Positions 19,945 through 28,648 are shown, counted from the first letter of the stretch. The stretch: DNA of 45,157 nucleotides from an uncultured Calothrix sp. (GCA_937973965.1 CALJJQ010000042.1:1-45157); one strand, 5' to 3'. Notes: a model not told the origin generated them from the letters alone. A program made the numbers and translations.

Positions 19945-20271
19945 TTAGACTTCAGGGAATAGAACCTGACGGATTTTCTCCTCATCCCCAGCCGCAACGG
20001 TGACAATTGCCCGTTTATAATGGGGTTTATAGCCAATAAATCTACCGACGCGCCGCTTTTTCCGAGGGGGATTTAGGGTGTTGATTTTAGTCACCTTCAC
20101 CTCGAATATGGTTTCAATCGCTGCTTTAATCTCCGGTTTCGTGGCTTTTGGAGCAACCTCAAAGGTATATTTATTTTGCTCCATCAACAGCGTTGCTTTC
20201 TCGGTGACTATCGGACGACGAATTAAATCCGCGAGTGACCGGGGGTCAAACTCTGTGACTAACTTACCCAC
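19945..20271 (-). CDS. rplW: 50S ribosomal protein L23
   Basis: A 108-residue L23 at the tunnel exit, docking site for trigger factor and SRP. I set the start to GTG at 20271, because AGGAGG lies 6 nt upstream; the longer frame to 20313 has no such site and would run deep into rplD. The start overlaps the rplD stop by 8 bp, suggesting coupling. Family strings: [21 protein letters not shown] and [21 protein letters not shown] (given here as two short blocks, [12 protein letters not shown] and [17 protein letters not shown]). Confidence 0.95.
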   Translation of the reverse strand: MGKLVTEFDPRSLADLIRRPIVTEKATLLMEQNKYTFEVAPKATKPEIKAAIETIFEVKVTKINTLNPPRKKRRVGRFIGYKPHYKRAIVTVAAGDEEKIRQVLFPEV

Positions 20272-20896
20272 CGTAAACCTCCTGAATTTTTGCAAGCGCG
20301 GATGGGGTGACAATAATTTTGTCTGCGTGTAATAAATCGTAAACGTTGAGATTGGTGGCCAAAATCAGTTTGACATTCTCGATGTTCCGAGCTGATAAAT
20401 ACACTCCCTCTGATTTCTCACCAGTAATCAATAAAGCTTTGCTATCTGGATCACACCCCCAACGGGCGATCGCATTCACCAATTCTTTGGTTTTGGGGCG
20501 TTCAAATTGACTATCAAATTCCTCAACCACGATGATGTCATCCACGCGACTAGCAAACGCTGTCCGTAGTGCTAAACGCCGCTCTTTGCGATTCATTTTG
20601 ATGTCATAATCCCGTGGCTTTGGTCCAAATATCACCCCACCACCTCGCCATAGGGGAGACCGAATCGAACCCGCGCGCGCTCGTCCTGTTCCTTTTTGCC
20701 GCCAAGGTTTACGTCCTCCACCCCGCACTTCCGAACGGGTTTTGGTACTTGCGGTTCCCTGACGGGCATTGTTCATCTGCCGCACTAAAGCCCGATGGAC
20801 TACGTGACTGGCGGTTTCTTCTTTGGCAACCCGCAACTCGAACGTTGTCTGTCCGACCTGCTCGCCTTGCCAATTTTTGACTACACATTCAAACAT
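20264..20896 (-). CDS. rplD: 50S ribosomal protein L4
   Basis: A 210-residue L4, which forms the tunnel constriction. The loop [25 protein letters not shown] is visible near residues 50-75 (key residues [16 protein letters not shown]). The ATG at 20896 ([13 protein letters not shown]) has GAAGGA 10 nt upstream; a TTG six codons earlier overlaps that site and is not the start. In enterobacteria L4 represses the S10 operon through the leader; a long leader exists here too, but no such control is shown. Confidence 0.96.
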   Translation of the reverse strand: MFECVVKNWQGEQVGQTTFELRVAKEETASHVVHRALVRQMNNARQGTASTKTRSEVRGGGRKPWRQKGTGRARAGSIRSPLWRGGGVIFGPKPRDYDIKMNRKERRLALRTAFASRVDDIIVVEEFDSQFERPKTKELVNAIARWGCDPDSKALLITGEKSEGVYLSARNIENVKLILATNLNVYDLLHADKIIVTPSALAKIQEVYGG

Positions 20897-20971
20897 GTTT
20901 CTGTTGTCCTTCAATTTTCGCTGTTAGTTTTTTGCTCAAAAATAAATGTATTCATCAATACAAGCTAACAA

Positions 20972-21616
20972 CTACTTGGATTTGCGAGTAACTAGGTTGG
21001 CAGGGACAATATTTAGCAAGGCTCCAGGTTTTCCGGGAACCGCACCCTTAATTAAAATTAAATTCCTTTCCGCATCAACACGCACTACGGTTAATTTTTT
21101 GACCGTCACCTTTTTGCCTCCAAGGCGACCAGCACCACGCATACCCGGAAATACACGACCGGGGGTAGTACCAGCACCGATTGAACCTGGTTCACGGTGA
21201 TTTTTGGAACCGTGGGACATGGGTCCTCGACCAAAGTGATGCCGTTTTTGATAACCAGCAAAACCCCGTCCGATACTGTCTCCTGATACGTCTATTAGTT
21301 GACCGGGACTAAAAATATCTGCCGTAATCTGTTGACCTAAGGAATACTCCTCTGCGTTTGCAGTCCGATATTCCCGTAAGTGGCGCAATGGCGGTGCTGA
21401 TGACTTTGATAGATGACCTAACAAAGGTTTATTGAGCGCCTTTGGCTTCACTTCCCGATAGCCAACTTGAATCGCAGAGTAACCGTCGGTCTGTTTTGTT
21501 TTTACTTGTGTAACGGTACATGGACCCGCTTGCACTACAGTTACAGGAATCGCAACTCCAGCTTCGTCAAAGACTTGGGTCATGCCCAGTTTGGTGCCGA
21601 GAATACCTACAGACAC
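20972..21616 (-). CDS. rplC: 50S ribosomal protein L3
   Basis: A 214-residue L3, first gene of the operon, close to the peptidyl transferase centre. I set the start to GTG at 21616 ([19 protein letters not shown]), with AAAGGAG about 11 nt upstream; the frame is open 23 codons further but family members start here. [20 protein letters not shown] and the RMGG-like [15 protein letters not shown] block are typical. rpsJ does not precede it, as in other cyanobacteria. Confidence 0.96.
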   Translation of the reverse strand: MSVGILGTKLGMTQVFDEAGVAIPVTVVQAGPCTVTQVKTKQTDGYSAIQVGYREVKPKALNKPLLGHLSKSSAPPLRHLREYRTANAEEYSLGQQITADIFSPGQLIDVSGDSIGRGFAGYQKRHHFGRGPMSHGSKNHREPGSIGAGTTPGRVFPGMRGAGRLGGKKVTVKKLTVVRVDAERNLILIKGAVPGKPGALLNIVPANLVTRKSK

Positions 21617-22129
21617 AGTTACTGGTTCTCCTTTATACTTAAGTTGGATATGAATTACACGTCCGATTCGGTTGATGATTTCCAACCATCAAGATTTGTT
21701 TGGCGAATCCGTGTAGAACAAACACACTTCACGTTTGCAGATCGAACTTAATTCATCCACAAAAAAATTGTGTTGACAATCCAATGACAATACAAACGGT
21801 GAATGTGTCACGTGCAACAATGAATTTAGATACTGTCAATCAAGAACATCTAAACCTATTGTCTTGGCACTTTCCGAAGGGTTTAGGGACTTAAACAGCT
21901 TGCTGTTCAGTATCCACGACACAGAGTTTTCGATGATAATGCCCAAACCAACATTCTCACTCTGTCTATACCATTTACCCTTAACTTGCGTTGGGGGAAC
22001 CCGTCGGCTTTGGAAACAAATTTACTTTAAGTTCCACTCCCACCAAATTTAACACATAACTTTGGTGGGTGGCGATGAGCCTAGGGCTTAACGCGCATTT
22101 CACCTGAGTATTGTTTCCGCTGTGGCTTG
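21617..22129 (-). promoter_or_regulatory. long 5' leader of the S10-type operon
   Basis: About 500 nt lie between the best promoter and the rplC start, with no gene on the minus strand. The leader contains a strong hairpin, CCCACCAAA / TTTGGTGGG with a 13-nt loop (22039-22069), extended by a bulged CCAC/GTGG. A long structured leader fits control of the operon, but which protein or signal acts is unknown. Confidence 0.45.
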
Positions 22130-22158
22130 TTTATATTAACCTCAAACTGAACCAACAA
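22130..22158 (-). promoter_or_regulatory. candidate promoter of the rplC operon
   Basis: On the minus strand, TTGTTG (22153-22158), a 17-nt spacer and TATAAA (22130-22135). It is the best sigma-70-like match upstream of rplC. Confidence 0.45.
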
Positions 22159-22445
22159 TACTCTAGTAGATTGCGATCGCATTTCGTAAAATTTGGTCAC
22201 AATCTAAAAATATAAATCATGCTTTTCTTTTTGTCTAGCGTTTTGACTGGAAATTTTACGAACACGCTGTGGAGTCGTTGCAGAGATTAATATTAAATGG
22301 CTAATGCCTAACATTGAAGTTTGAATATCAAGGTGCTAAAGGGCTACTACGAACCTTTCCTCATCCATCAAAGTCAAATACAAAGATGGGAATGTACCTC
22401 ATCTATAGTATTCTACCTAAAGATTAACCTTCAGCTTGCGAGATT
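22159..22445. other. divergent spacer upstream of the glycosyltransferase
   Basis: No gene. It holds one HIP1 site and, at 22336-22358, a CTAAAGGGCTACTACGAACC string closely related to the inner arm of the MITE at 28649, here as a lone half. No convincing plus-strand promoter was found. Confidence 0.5.
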
Positions 22446-23696
22446 ATGCCCCATATTGGTCTATGCTGTCCTGCGGAAACTGGCCATCTGCATACGATGT
22501 TACCGTTGGGACAGGAATTACAACGACGCGGACATCTGGTGACTTTTTTGGGTGTACCGGATGCGGAGGAAAAGGTCCGGACAGCGCAGTTAGATTTTAT
22601 GCCAATTGGTGCGACCAAGTTTCCCCTGGGGAGGACGGAGGCGATGTTTGCCAAGTTAACAACTTTGAGCGGGATTAGGGCTTTGTTGTTTACGTTGAAT
22701 TGGATTCGGGAGAGTGGGAAGGTTTTTTTGGAAGAAGCACCAAGTGTTTTGAAAGATGCGCAGGTAGATATTTTAATTGTGGATCAGATTACTCCGGAGG
22801 GGGGAACGGTTGCGGATTTTGTGGGGATTCCGTTTGTAACTGTATGTAGTGCTTTACCGATGATGCAGGAGCCGAGTATTCCTCCTTTTTTTACGACTTG
22901 GGTGTATTCTCAATCGATGTGGAATCGTTGGCGAAATCAATTAGTTTATCAGTTAATTAATCCTTTTAATTTACCTAGTCAAAAGTTACGTCAAAAATAT
23001 CGACAGCAGTGGAATTTACCGAGGGAAATTTCTCCCGATTCTCCCTATTTAATTTTGAGTCATCAACCAGCAGGGTTTGAGTATCCCCGGCAAAATTTAC
23101 CTCCACACTTTTATTTTACCGGACCCTATCATAGTCAACAAAGTCGGCGAAAAGTTGATTTTCCTTGGAATGAATTAGTTGAAGGTAAGCCGTTGATTTA
23201 TGCTTCGATGGGAACCTTGCAAACTGGTTTAAAACAGGTTTTTGCTAAGATTGCTGGTGCTTGTGCGGATTTAGATGTTCAATTAGTTATTTCCTTGGGT
23301 GGTTCGGGGGATTTAGATGGATGGGAAAATCTACCGGGAAAGCCCTTAGTTGTTAACTATGCACCGCAATTAGAATTGCTGCAAAGGGCAAAGTTATTTA
23401 TTACCCATGGGGGGATGAATTCGGCGTTGGAAGCTTTGACCTACGGAGTTCCGATGGTGGCTATTCCTATCACCAATGACCAACCAGGAATTGCTGCGAG
23501 GATTGTTTGGTGTGGTGTGGGTGAATTAGTTCCTTTGGGTCAGCTGACGGTAAGTAATTTGAAATTGGTGATTAATCGGGTTTTAAATCAGCCAAGGTAT
23601 AAACAAAAAGCGCTGGAATTACAAGCTGAAATTCGTCAATCTGGGGGAGTTGTCCAAGCTGCGGATTTGGTGGAGGGTGTACTATGGAAAAAGTGA
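22446..23696 (+). CDS. CrtX-like UDP-sugar glycosyltransferase (GT1 family)
   Basis: A 416-residue GT1/UGT-type transferase. It begins MPHIGLCCPAETGHLHTMLP, the acceptor-side N-domain start of the family. The C-domain carries KPLIYASMGTLQTG near residue 252 and a donor-binding block ITHGGMNSALEALTYGVPM ... DQPGIAARI near residues 315-350. The strings VDQITPEGGTVADFVGIPFV and the GTLQ, HGGMN and DQPG blocks are closely like bacterial zeaxanthin glucosyltransferase CrtX, as I remember it. The acceptor could be a carotenoid, another lipid or a natural product. It shares an operon with the downstream hydrolase (17-bp gap). There is no good ribosome binding site before the ATG. Confidence 0.8.
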   Translation: MPHIGLCCPAETGHLHTMLPLGQELQRRGHLVTFLGVPDAEEKVRTAQLDFMPIGATKFPLGRTEAMFAKLTTLSGIRALLFTLNWIRESGKVFLEEAPSVLKDAQVDILIVDQITPEGGTVADFVGIPFVTVCSALPMMQEPSIPPFFTTWVYSQSMWNRWRNQLVYQLINPFNLPSQKLRQKYRQQWNLPREISPDSPYLILSHQPAGFEYPRQNLPPHFYFTGPYHSQQSRRKVDFPWNELVEGKPLIYASMGTLQTGLKQVFAKIAGACADLDVQLVISLGGSGDLDGWENLPGKPLVVNYAPQLELLQRAKLFITHGGMNSALEALTYGVPMVAIPITNDQPGIAARIVWCGVGELVPLGQLTVSNLKLVINRVLNQPRYKQKALELQAEIRQSGGVVQAADLVEGVLWKK

Positions 23697-23713
23697 AAGT
23701 TGGGGTGGGGTAA

Positions 23714-24592
23714 ATGGATAGTTATCTACCGAAACAAACTATTAATTTGGGTGAGTATACTGCTGCTTATAGTGTGTTGGGTGAGGGTGAACCGATTATT
23801 TTTCTACATGGTTTTTTCGGTGATGGTTGGACTTTAAGACCAATTATGGAGCGGTTGCAGCCTAATTACTGTTGTATTGGTTTAGATTTGCTAGGGTTTG
23901 GTGATTCTTCTAAACCGAATATTCGTTATTTGATTGACCATCAAGTGGGGTTTTTAAAAACTTTTTTGGTGCAGAAACAAGTCCAAAAGTTTCATTTAGT
24001 TGGTTATTCCTATGGTGCATGGGTAGCTGCTGCCTATGCTATTTCTTTGTTTAATTCTAATCGTAATCGCAATCAACAAGATAGAGATAACTTACTCGGA
24101 ATGACCCTAATTGCTCCAGCCGGAATTCGAGATGATAATTTTGTCGGTAGGTATAATCATCTCAAACCATTGCTATGGAATACTAAATTAGTTGATCTGG
24201 CTTTAAATGCGATCGCTCCCATCGCTAATATTACAGGAAAACAGCAAGCCTTTCAAGGGATTCGACAAGCTCGAATGGAACTGATTCGACAACCTGCGGC
24301 AAAATCTTTACTGTGCGATCGCCTCAAACCGGAGGATGCTGTAGATACGGTGGAAAATCAGATTCACTGCATCAACGCACCGACTTTGGTAATTGCGGGT
24401 GGTGCTGATAGACATATACCGTTATGGCACAGTCAAACCTATGCAGAGCGGATTCCCAACGCTAAATTAGAAATTATTCCCGGTGCTGACCATGATTTGG
24501 TGCAAACCCATAGTCGGGAAATTGTTTGTTTACTCCAGCAGTTTTGGGAGTTGAAAATTGGGAGTCGGGAGTCGGGAGTCGGGAATGGGTAA
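23714..24592 (+). CDS. alpha/beta hydrolase
   Basis: A 292-residue alpha/beta-hydrolase-fold enzyme. The HGFFGD oxyanion strand is near residue 32, the nucleophile Ser99 sits in GYSYG, the acid is probably the Asp in AGGADRHIP, and the catalytic His is in PGADHDLVQ. Substrate is unknown; C-C hydrolases, esterases and haloalkane dehalogenases share these features. Its tight link to the glycosyltransferase suggests a joint pathway. The last codons are made by a GGGAGTC heptamer repeat, giving a tail (IGSRESGVGNG) that is unlikely to be native to the fold. Confidence 0.85.
   Translation: MDSYLPKQTINLGEYTAAYSVLGEGEPIIFLHGFFGDGWTLRPIMERLQPNYCCIGLDLLGFGDSSKPNIRYLIDHQVGFLKTFLVQKQVQKFHLVGYSYGAWVAAAYAISLFNSNRNRNQQDRDNLLGMTLIAPAGIRDDNFVGRYNHLKPLLWNTKLVDLALNAIAPIANITGKQQAFQGIRQARMELIRQPAAKSLLCDRLKPEDAVDTVENQIHCINAPTLVIAGGADRHIPLWHSQTYAERIPNAKLEIIPGADHDLVQTHSREIVCLLQQFWELKIGSRESGVGNG
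24557..24590. repeat. GGGAGTC tandem heptamers inside the 3' end of the hydrolase gene
   Basis: About four GGGAGTC-type units in a row cover the last eleven codons and the stop of the alpha/beta hydrolase gene. This repeat class normally sits between genes in cyanobacteria. Confidence 0.8.
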
Positions 24593-24611
24593 TAATCCGA
24601 TTAGGATATCT

Positions 24612-24648
24612 AGTCAGGGAATCGTATCCCCTGACTCTAGTTATTTTT
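24612..24648 (+). terminator. candidate terminator of the glycosyltransferase-hydrolase operon
   Basis: Stem AGTCAGGG / CCCTGACT (24612-24619 and 24629-24636) with a 9-nt loop, followed within five bases by TTATTTTT. It lies 20 bp after the hydrolase stop codon. Confidence 0.6.
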
Positions 24649-24650
24649 CG

Positions 24651-24682
24651 GTCAACAAACCAAAAGGGAAATATATCAGCGC
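24651..24682 (+). repeat. copy C of the 3' block of the ribosomal leader element
   Basis: GTCAACAAACCAAAAGGG followed by AAATATATCAGCGCG matches, almost base for base, the downstream block of the rpmE leader (revcomp of 3731-3762) and of the rplM leader. The upstream blocks of those leaders are absent here, and no plus-strand gene follows nearby. Confidence 0.6.
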
Positions 24683-24697
24683 GTATACATAAGTTGG

Positions 24698-24751
24698 AAC
24701 CCCACCCCCTAACCCCCTACCCCGTTTATGGAGAGGGGTTGGGGTGAGGTT
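24698..24751. repeat. C-rich / G-rich inverted repeat
   Basis: AACCCCACCCCCTAACCCC and, after a short loop, GGGGTTGGGGTGAGGTT can form an imperfect stem of about 20 pairs. It is directly followed by an 18-bp string shared with 41854-41871. This is a typical dispersed cyanobacterial intergenic repeat. Confidence 0.7.
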
Positions 24752-24920
24752 CATCGAACTCACATTAATTAGTGGGTAGTAGCAGCGCTCTATAGTAAAC
24801 CGCTCCATAGTAAAGCGTTTTCGGAGTTAAAGTCACTCAGCACTACACAAAATTAATTGTGTACGAGTAATACTGAGTTCAATTTATTTTGATAGCTACA
24901 TGTAGACTACCCCAAAATCA

Positions 24921-24953
24921 GAAATAAACCTGTCTTGAATCATCCAAGACAGG
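24921..24953 (-). terminator. candidate terminator of the proline-rich protein gene
   Basis: A perfect 9-bp stem CCTGTCTTG / CAAGACAGG with a 7-nt loop (24929-24953). On the minus strand it is followed by TTTATTT. It lies 34 bp past the stop codon of the gene at 24987. Confidence 0.65.
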
Positions 24954-24986
24954 TAAGAAATGAGTTTAGAACCTTGCTAAAGGTGA

Positions 24987-25820
24987 TTACATTCCAGAAG
25001 GAGAGGAAGGTTGACCAGGTGTGTTACTTCCTGGTAGCTGTAGTTGGTCTGCACCCGGTGTCGAAGGAGTACTCGGTTGGGATTCGTTGATTGGATTATT
25101 TCCAGGAACTTCGATTTTGGTTTCAGGTTGGGTGCTGTTGTTGTTCACTCCACCAGGATTGGAGGGAGAAGAAGGTTGATCAGGTGTGCTGCTTTCTGGT
25201 GACTGTAGTTGGTCTGCACCCGGTACGGAGGGGGTGTTTTCTGGAGTTCTGGTTCCAGGAACTTCGATTTTGGTTTCAGGTTTGGTGCTATCGTTATTTA
25301 CTCCACCGGGGTTAGAAGGAGTAAGATTGCTAGGGTTGCTGGGTGTGGGTTCAGCAGGTGTATTTTCTGGAGTGGTAGAACCACCTGATGGTGAATCAGT
25401 AGTCCCGCTAGGTGGTGCGCTGTCGGGGGTAATCAGTGGTCTTTGTTCCAGGTTGGTCGGATTAGGTGTTTCATTTGTTCCTGGAGGTGTTGAGGGAGTC
25501 TCGCTACCAGGGTTAGGAGTACCTTCGGGGGGCTTGGTTGGTATTTCAATACTCTCAGGTCGAGGAGACGCATCAGGAGTTCTGGGAGTGACACTAGGTG
25601 TAGATGCAGTACTACCACCCGGACAACGGGAATTTAAGGGGAAATTTTTACACAAAATTTCCATGACATCTGGAGGCAATTCTCGTTCTGCGGATGGGGT
25701 GGTTTCTTCCTTATTTTCCTTTTGTAATTCAGGAAATTTGGTGGATTGAGCCATTGCCACATTACTGCTCAATGCTAATGTTAGTGCTGTTCCGATTAGG
25801 GTGATATATTTTCCCTTCAT
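24987..25820 (-). CDS. secreted Pro/Ser/Thr-rich repeat protein, function unknown
   Basis: A 277-residue protein. I use the ATG at 25820 (MKGKYITLIGTALTLALSS), which gives a classic signal peptide cleaved after AMA near residue 24. A short folded-looking segment follows, with two cysteines in LCKNFPLNSRC that could form a disulfide; that motif recurs in cyanobacterial exported proteins, as I recall. The rest is low-complexity P, S, T, N, G, E. It contains a tandem repeat of about 51 residues, each copy with SNPGGVNN, PETKIEVPG and PGADQLQ. It is probably an extended cell-surface or periplasmic linker. No enzymatic motif. The gene is divergent from the FHA-PBP gene, 547 bp away. Confidence 0.75.
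   Translation of the reverse strand: MKGKYITLIGTALTLALSSNVAMAQSTKFPELQKENKEETTPSAERELPPDVMEILCKNFPLNSRCPGGSTASTPSVTPRTPDASPRPESIEIPTKPPEGTPNPGSETPSTPPGTNETPNPTNLEQRPLITPDSAPPSGTTDSPSGGSTTPENTPAEPTPSNPSNLTPSNPGGVNNDSTKPETKIEVPGTRTPENTPSVPGADQLQSPESSTPDQPSSPSNPGGVNNNSTQPETKIEVPGNNPINESQPSTPSTPGADQLQLPGSNTPGQPSSPSGM
25010..25320. repeat. two-copy tandem repeat of about 153 bp inside the proline-rich gene
   Basis: The coding sequence for the SNPGGVNN...PETKIEVPG...PGADQLQ unit is present twice, about 153 bp apart, with scattered differences. This indicates an older internal duplication. Confidence 0.7.
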
Positions 25821-26367
25821 ATTATTTTGACCTTCACACCTGAATAGAGATAACTCGGTCAATTAAATCAAACAAATTTGAATATAAAATCTGTCTAAAT
25901 AGGGATGTATTTTCGGGCTGAGAAAATATTTATGGGTCGATGAAAGTAAATTTTGAATCATGATAGTTGAAAGTCTAATTTATAGACTGATGGTTGATAG
26001 CAACACATGGAATTCGAGAATGGAGTGTAACTTTGGACAAAATAAGTGAATAAAACTACCAACTTAATACGTAAATAGCAAAAATAATTACTGATGATTT
26101 TTGTAACAATATTAACCAGATGAAATCCCGTGATATATATTATTCTGAATATAAATTTCTCAATCTCTCTCAATCTCAATCTTTGAATTGGCGGAATTGG
26201 AACTACGTATAGCCAGCCCACTTCATAGGGTTATGAGTACAATGGTGAGAGATAAGCATCGCGAACCTCCCACGGGGAGTGCTACAGCGCCATCTTCAAA
26301 AGACAGCGCGACTTCCGTCTACGCAGTTTTCCCAATTCGTCAATAATCACCGTGATGTGAATTGCCC
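25821..26367. other. divergent AT-rich spacer, no gene seen
   Basis: 547 bp between the proline-rich gene (-) and the FHA-PBP gene (+). A minus-strand frame of 87 codons (25958-26221) has no family features or ribosome binding site and AT-rich composition, and is probably chance. It must contain both promoters, which I could not place. Confidence 0.5.
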
Positions 26368-28629
26368 ATGAGTTCCCCCCAACCCCCACAAAAGCCGAAA
26401 ACCTTGCTTGGTCAACTAACCCAAGCAGTACATACGATTCAAGCTCGTGTCGATTTCTCCAAATTGGCACTAAAGCCGAATGCGCGAGTTCCCGAACTTT
26501 GGGTACAAGATGCAGGAGCAGCTCAAGCGGAAGTTTATCCTTTGTTGGGCGATCGCTATGTACTGGGTCGTAGTTCCAAGTCCTGTGATATCGTCGTTCG
26601 CAATCCCGTGGTCAGTCAAATCCATTTATCCTTGTCGCGGGATTCGACCCAAGGTCAAAGTGTATTTTCCATCAAGGACGAAAATTCCACCAATGGGATT
26701 TACCGTGGTAAACGTCGAATCACGACCTTAGAATTGCGTCACGGTGATATTTTAACCCTGGGACCACCAGAATTAGCTGCGTCGGTCAAGTTACAGTACC
26801 ATGATCCCCCACCTTGGTATGTGAAAGCTGCTACTTGGACTACCTATGGTGTGGCGGGTGTAACAGCCTTACTAGCTTTGGTGGTGGGGGTTGAGTCCTT
26901 GCGGGTGCGTGTCCGTCCTTTACCCACCGCTACCCGCGCTCCTGTGGTAATTTTTGCCCGTGATGGGGTGACTCCCCTGCGGGAACCCCGTAATATCTCC
27001 CACCAAGATTTGGCAACCTTGGCAGATTTTGGTCGCTATATTCCCAATGCGGTGATTGCTTCCGAGGATAGTCGTTTCCATTGGCATATCGGTGTTGATC
27101 CGTTAGGGGTAGCAAGGGCATTATTGATTAATACCCGTAGTGGCGATGTCCAGCAGGGTGCAAGTACGGTGACTCAACAGGTAGCCAGAAGTTTATTTCC
27201 TGAGTATGTGGGACGACAGGATTCCTTGGGACGTAAATTCCGGGAAGCAGTGGTAGCTTTGAAGTTGGAGTTTTTTTACAGCAAGGACGAGATTCTCCGT
27301 ACTTACTTAAATCGGGTTTTCCTGGGTGCTGATGTGTTTGGCTTTGAAGATGCGGCCAAATATTATTTTGATTTATCAGCAAAGGAGTTGAATTTAGCTC
27401 AATCTGCGACTTTGGTGGCCATCTTACCTGCACCGAATGCCTTTGATTATTGCGGTTCGGGACGGTTTAAAACCATTGAGTTTCGCAACCGGGTTTTGCG
27501 ACGGATGCTGGAAATGCGGAAAATCTCCCAGGAGGAATATAATACAGCCCGGCGATCGCCTGTGGGCATTAGTGCTAAAGTTTGTGAACAACAGGCGAAT
27601 ACAATTGCTCCCTATTTTTATAATTATGTGTTTCAGGAACTACAGCAGATACTGGGGGAGGAGTTAGCACGGGAGGGAAATTTTATTATCGAAACCCAGC
27701 TTGACCCGACGATGCAAAAACAGGCAGAAACCGCTCTCAATAATGCCATACAAACGGAAGGTCGCAGACTCAGGTATTCTCAGGGAGCCATTGTCACCCT
27801 TGACTCCAGTAATGGGGCAATATTAGCAATGGTGGGGGGAACGGACTTTCGTACCAGTCAATTCAATCGCGCTGTCCAAGCTCAACGTCAACCCGGTTCC
27901 ACCTTTAAGATTTTTGCCTATAGTGCAGCTTTAGCCCAGGGTATCCCTACCACCCGTGCTTATTCCTGTGATTCTTTGTTTTGGGGGGGGTTTCGCTATC
28001 GTCCCTGTCGCACAGCTACGGGGAGTATGACTATGCGTACAGGGTTAGCCCTGTCGGAAAACCCAATTGCCTTACGGATTGCTCAACAAGTGGGCTTAGA
28101 TCGGGTTGTCCAGGAAGCCAAACGCATGGGAGTCAAATCTCCCCTTGACCCGGTACCCGGTTTGGTTTTAGGGCAAAGTGTCGTCAATGTGTTGGAAATG
28201 ACAGGTTCTTTTGCCAGTATTGCCAATAATGGTTTGTGGAACCGTCCCCATGCCATCAGTCGGATTTTGGATAGTAGTGATTGCCGCGATCGCAATGACT
28301 TAAAAACCTGTCGGGTGATTTATTCCTTTGACCGCGACCCGGATGCTAACCGTCGTGTTCTTACCACCAATGTGGCTAATACCATGACTAGTATGTTACA
28401 GGATGTTGTCACCTCTGGAACCGGACGCGCTGCAAGTATTGGTCAAGGAGAAGCAGGAAAAACTGGGACAACCGATCGAAATGTAGACCTGTGGTTTATT
28501 GGTTTTGTCCCCGGTCGGAGACTAACCACGGGAATTTGGCTGGGTAACGATGATAATTCCCCTACTAATGGTAGCAGTGCCCAAGCTGCTAGTTTATGGG
28601 GCAATTATATGCGACGCATTGCTCGGTAA
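26368..28629 (+). CDS. FHA domain-containing class A penicillin-binding protein (PBP1A type)
   Basis: A 753-residue bifunctional murein synthase with an added sensor domain. Order: FHA domain about 62-140 (GRSSKSCDIVV, SQIHL, STNGIY), which binds phosphothreonine peptides; one membrane helix about 158-176; GT51 glycosyltransferase with catalytic Glu in IASEDSRF (Glu233) and the QGASTVTQQ block; transpeptidase with SxxK (Ser511, STFK), SEN (563-565) and KTG (698-700). The FHA part precedes the membrane helix, so it is cytoplasmic while the catalytic domains are periplasmic. I use ATG at 26368; a TTG two codons earlier is in frame. The FHA domain implies control by a Ser/Thr kinase. The gene stands alone. 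Confidence 0.93.
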   Translation: MSSPQPPQKPKTLLGQLTQAVHTIQARVDFSKLALKPNARVPELWVQDAGAAQAEVYPLLGDRYVLGRSSKSCDIVVRNPVVSQIHLSLSRDSTQGQSVFSIKDENSTNGIYRGKRRITTLELRHGDILTLGPPELAASVKLQYHDPPPWYVKAATWTTYGVAGVTALLALVVGVESLRVRVRPLPTATRAPVVIFARDGVTPLREPRNISHQDLATLADFGRYIPNAVIASEDSRFHWHIGVDPLGVARALLINTRSGDVQQGASTVTQQVARSLFPEYVGRQDSLGRKFREAVVALKLEFFYSKDEILRTYLNRVFLGADVFGFEDAAKYYFDLSAKELNLAQSATLVAILPAPNAFDYCGSGRFKTIEFRNRVLRRMLEMRKISQEEYNTARRSPVGISAKVCEQQANTIAPYFYNYVFQELQQILGEELAREGNFIIETQLDPTMQKQAETALNNAIQTEGRRLRYSQGAIVTLDSSNGAILAMVGGTDFRTSQFNRAVQAQRQPGSTFKIFAYSAALAQGIPTTRAYSCDSLFWGGFRYRPCRTATGSMTMRTGLALSENPIALRIAQQVGLDRVVQEAKRMGVKSPLDPVPGLVLGQSVVNVLEMTGSFASIANNGLWNRPHAISRILDSSDCRDRNDLKTCRVIYSFDRDPDANRRVLTTNVANTMTSMLQDVVTSGTGRAASIGQGEAGKTGTTDRNVDLWFIGFVPGRRLTTGIWLGNDDNSPTNGSSAQAASLWGNYMRRIAR

Positions 28630-28648
28630 ATTGAACCTTAAGCCTATT

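Noticed and set aside
21760-21800. TTGACA string on the plus strand near 21773 as a promoter of the glycosyltransferase
   Set aside because: No -10 box at 16-18 bp and the gene is 650 bp away.
25186-25749. 187-codon plus-strand frame opposite the proline-rich gene
   Set aside because: The Gly/Val/Leu-rich product is the antisense reading of Pro/Ser/Thr codons; the minus strand has the signal peptide and a terminator.
25958-26221. 87-codon minus-strand frame
   Set aside because: AT-rich, starts at a region without a ribosome binding site, and its hydrophobic content is what random AT-rich sequence gives.
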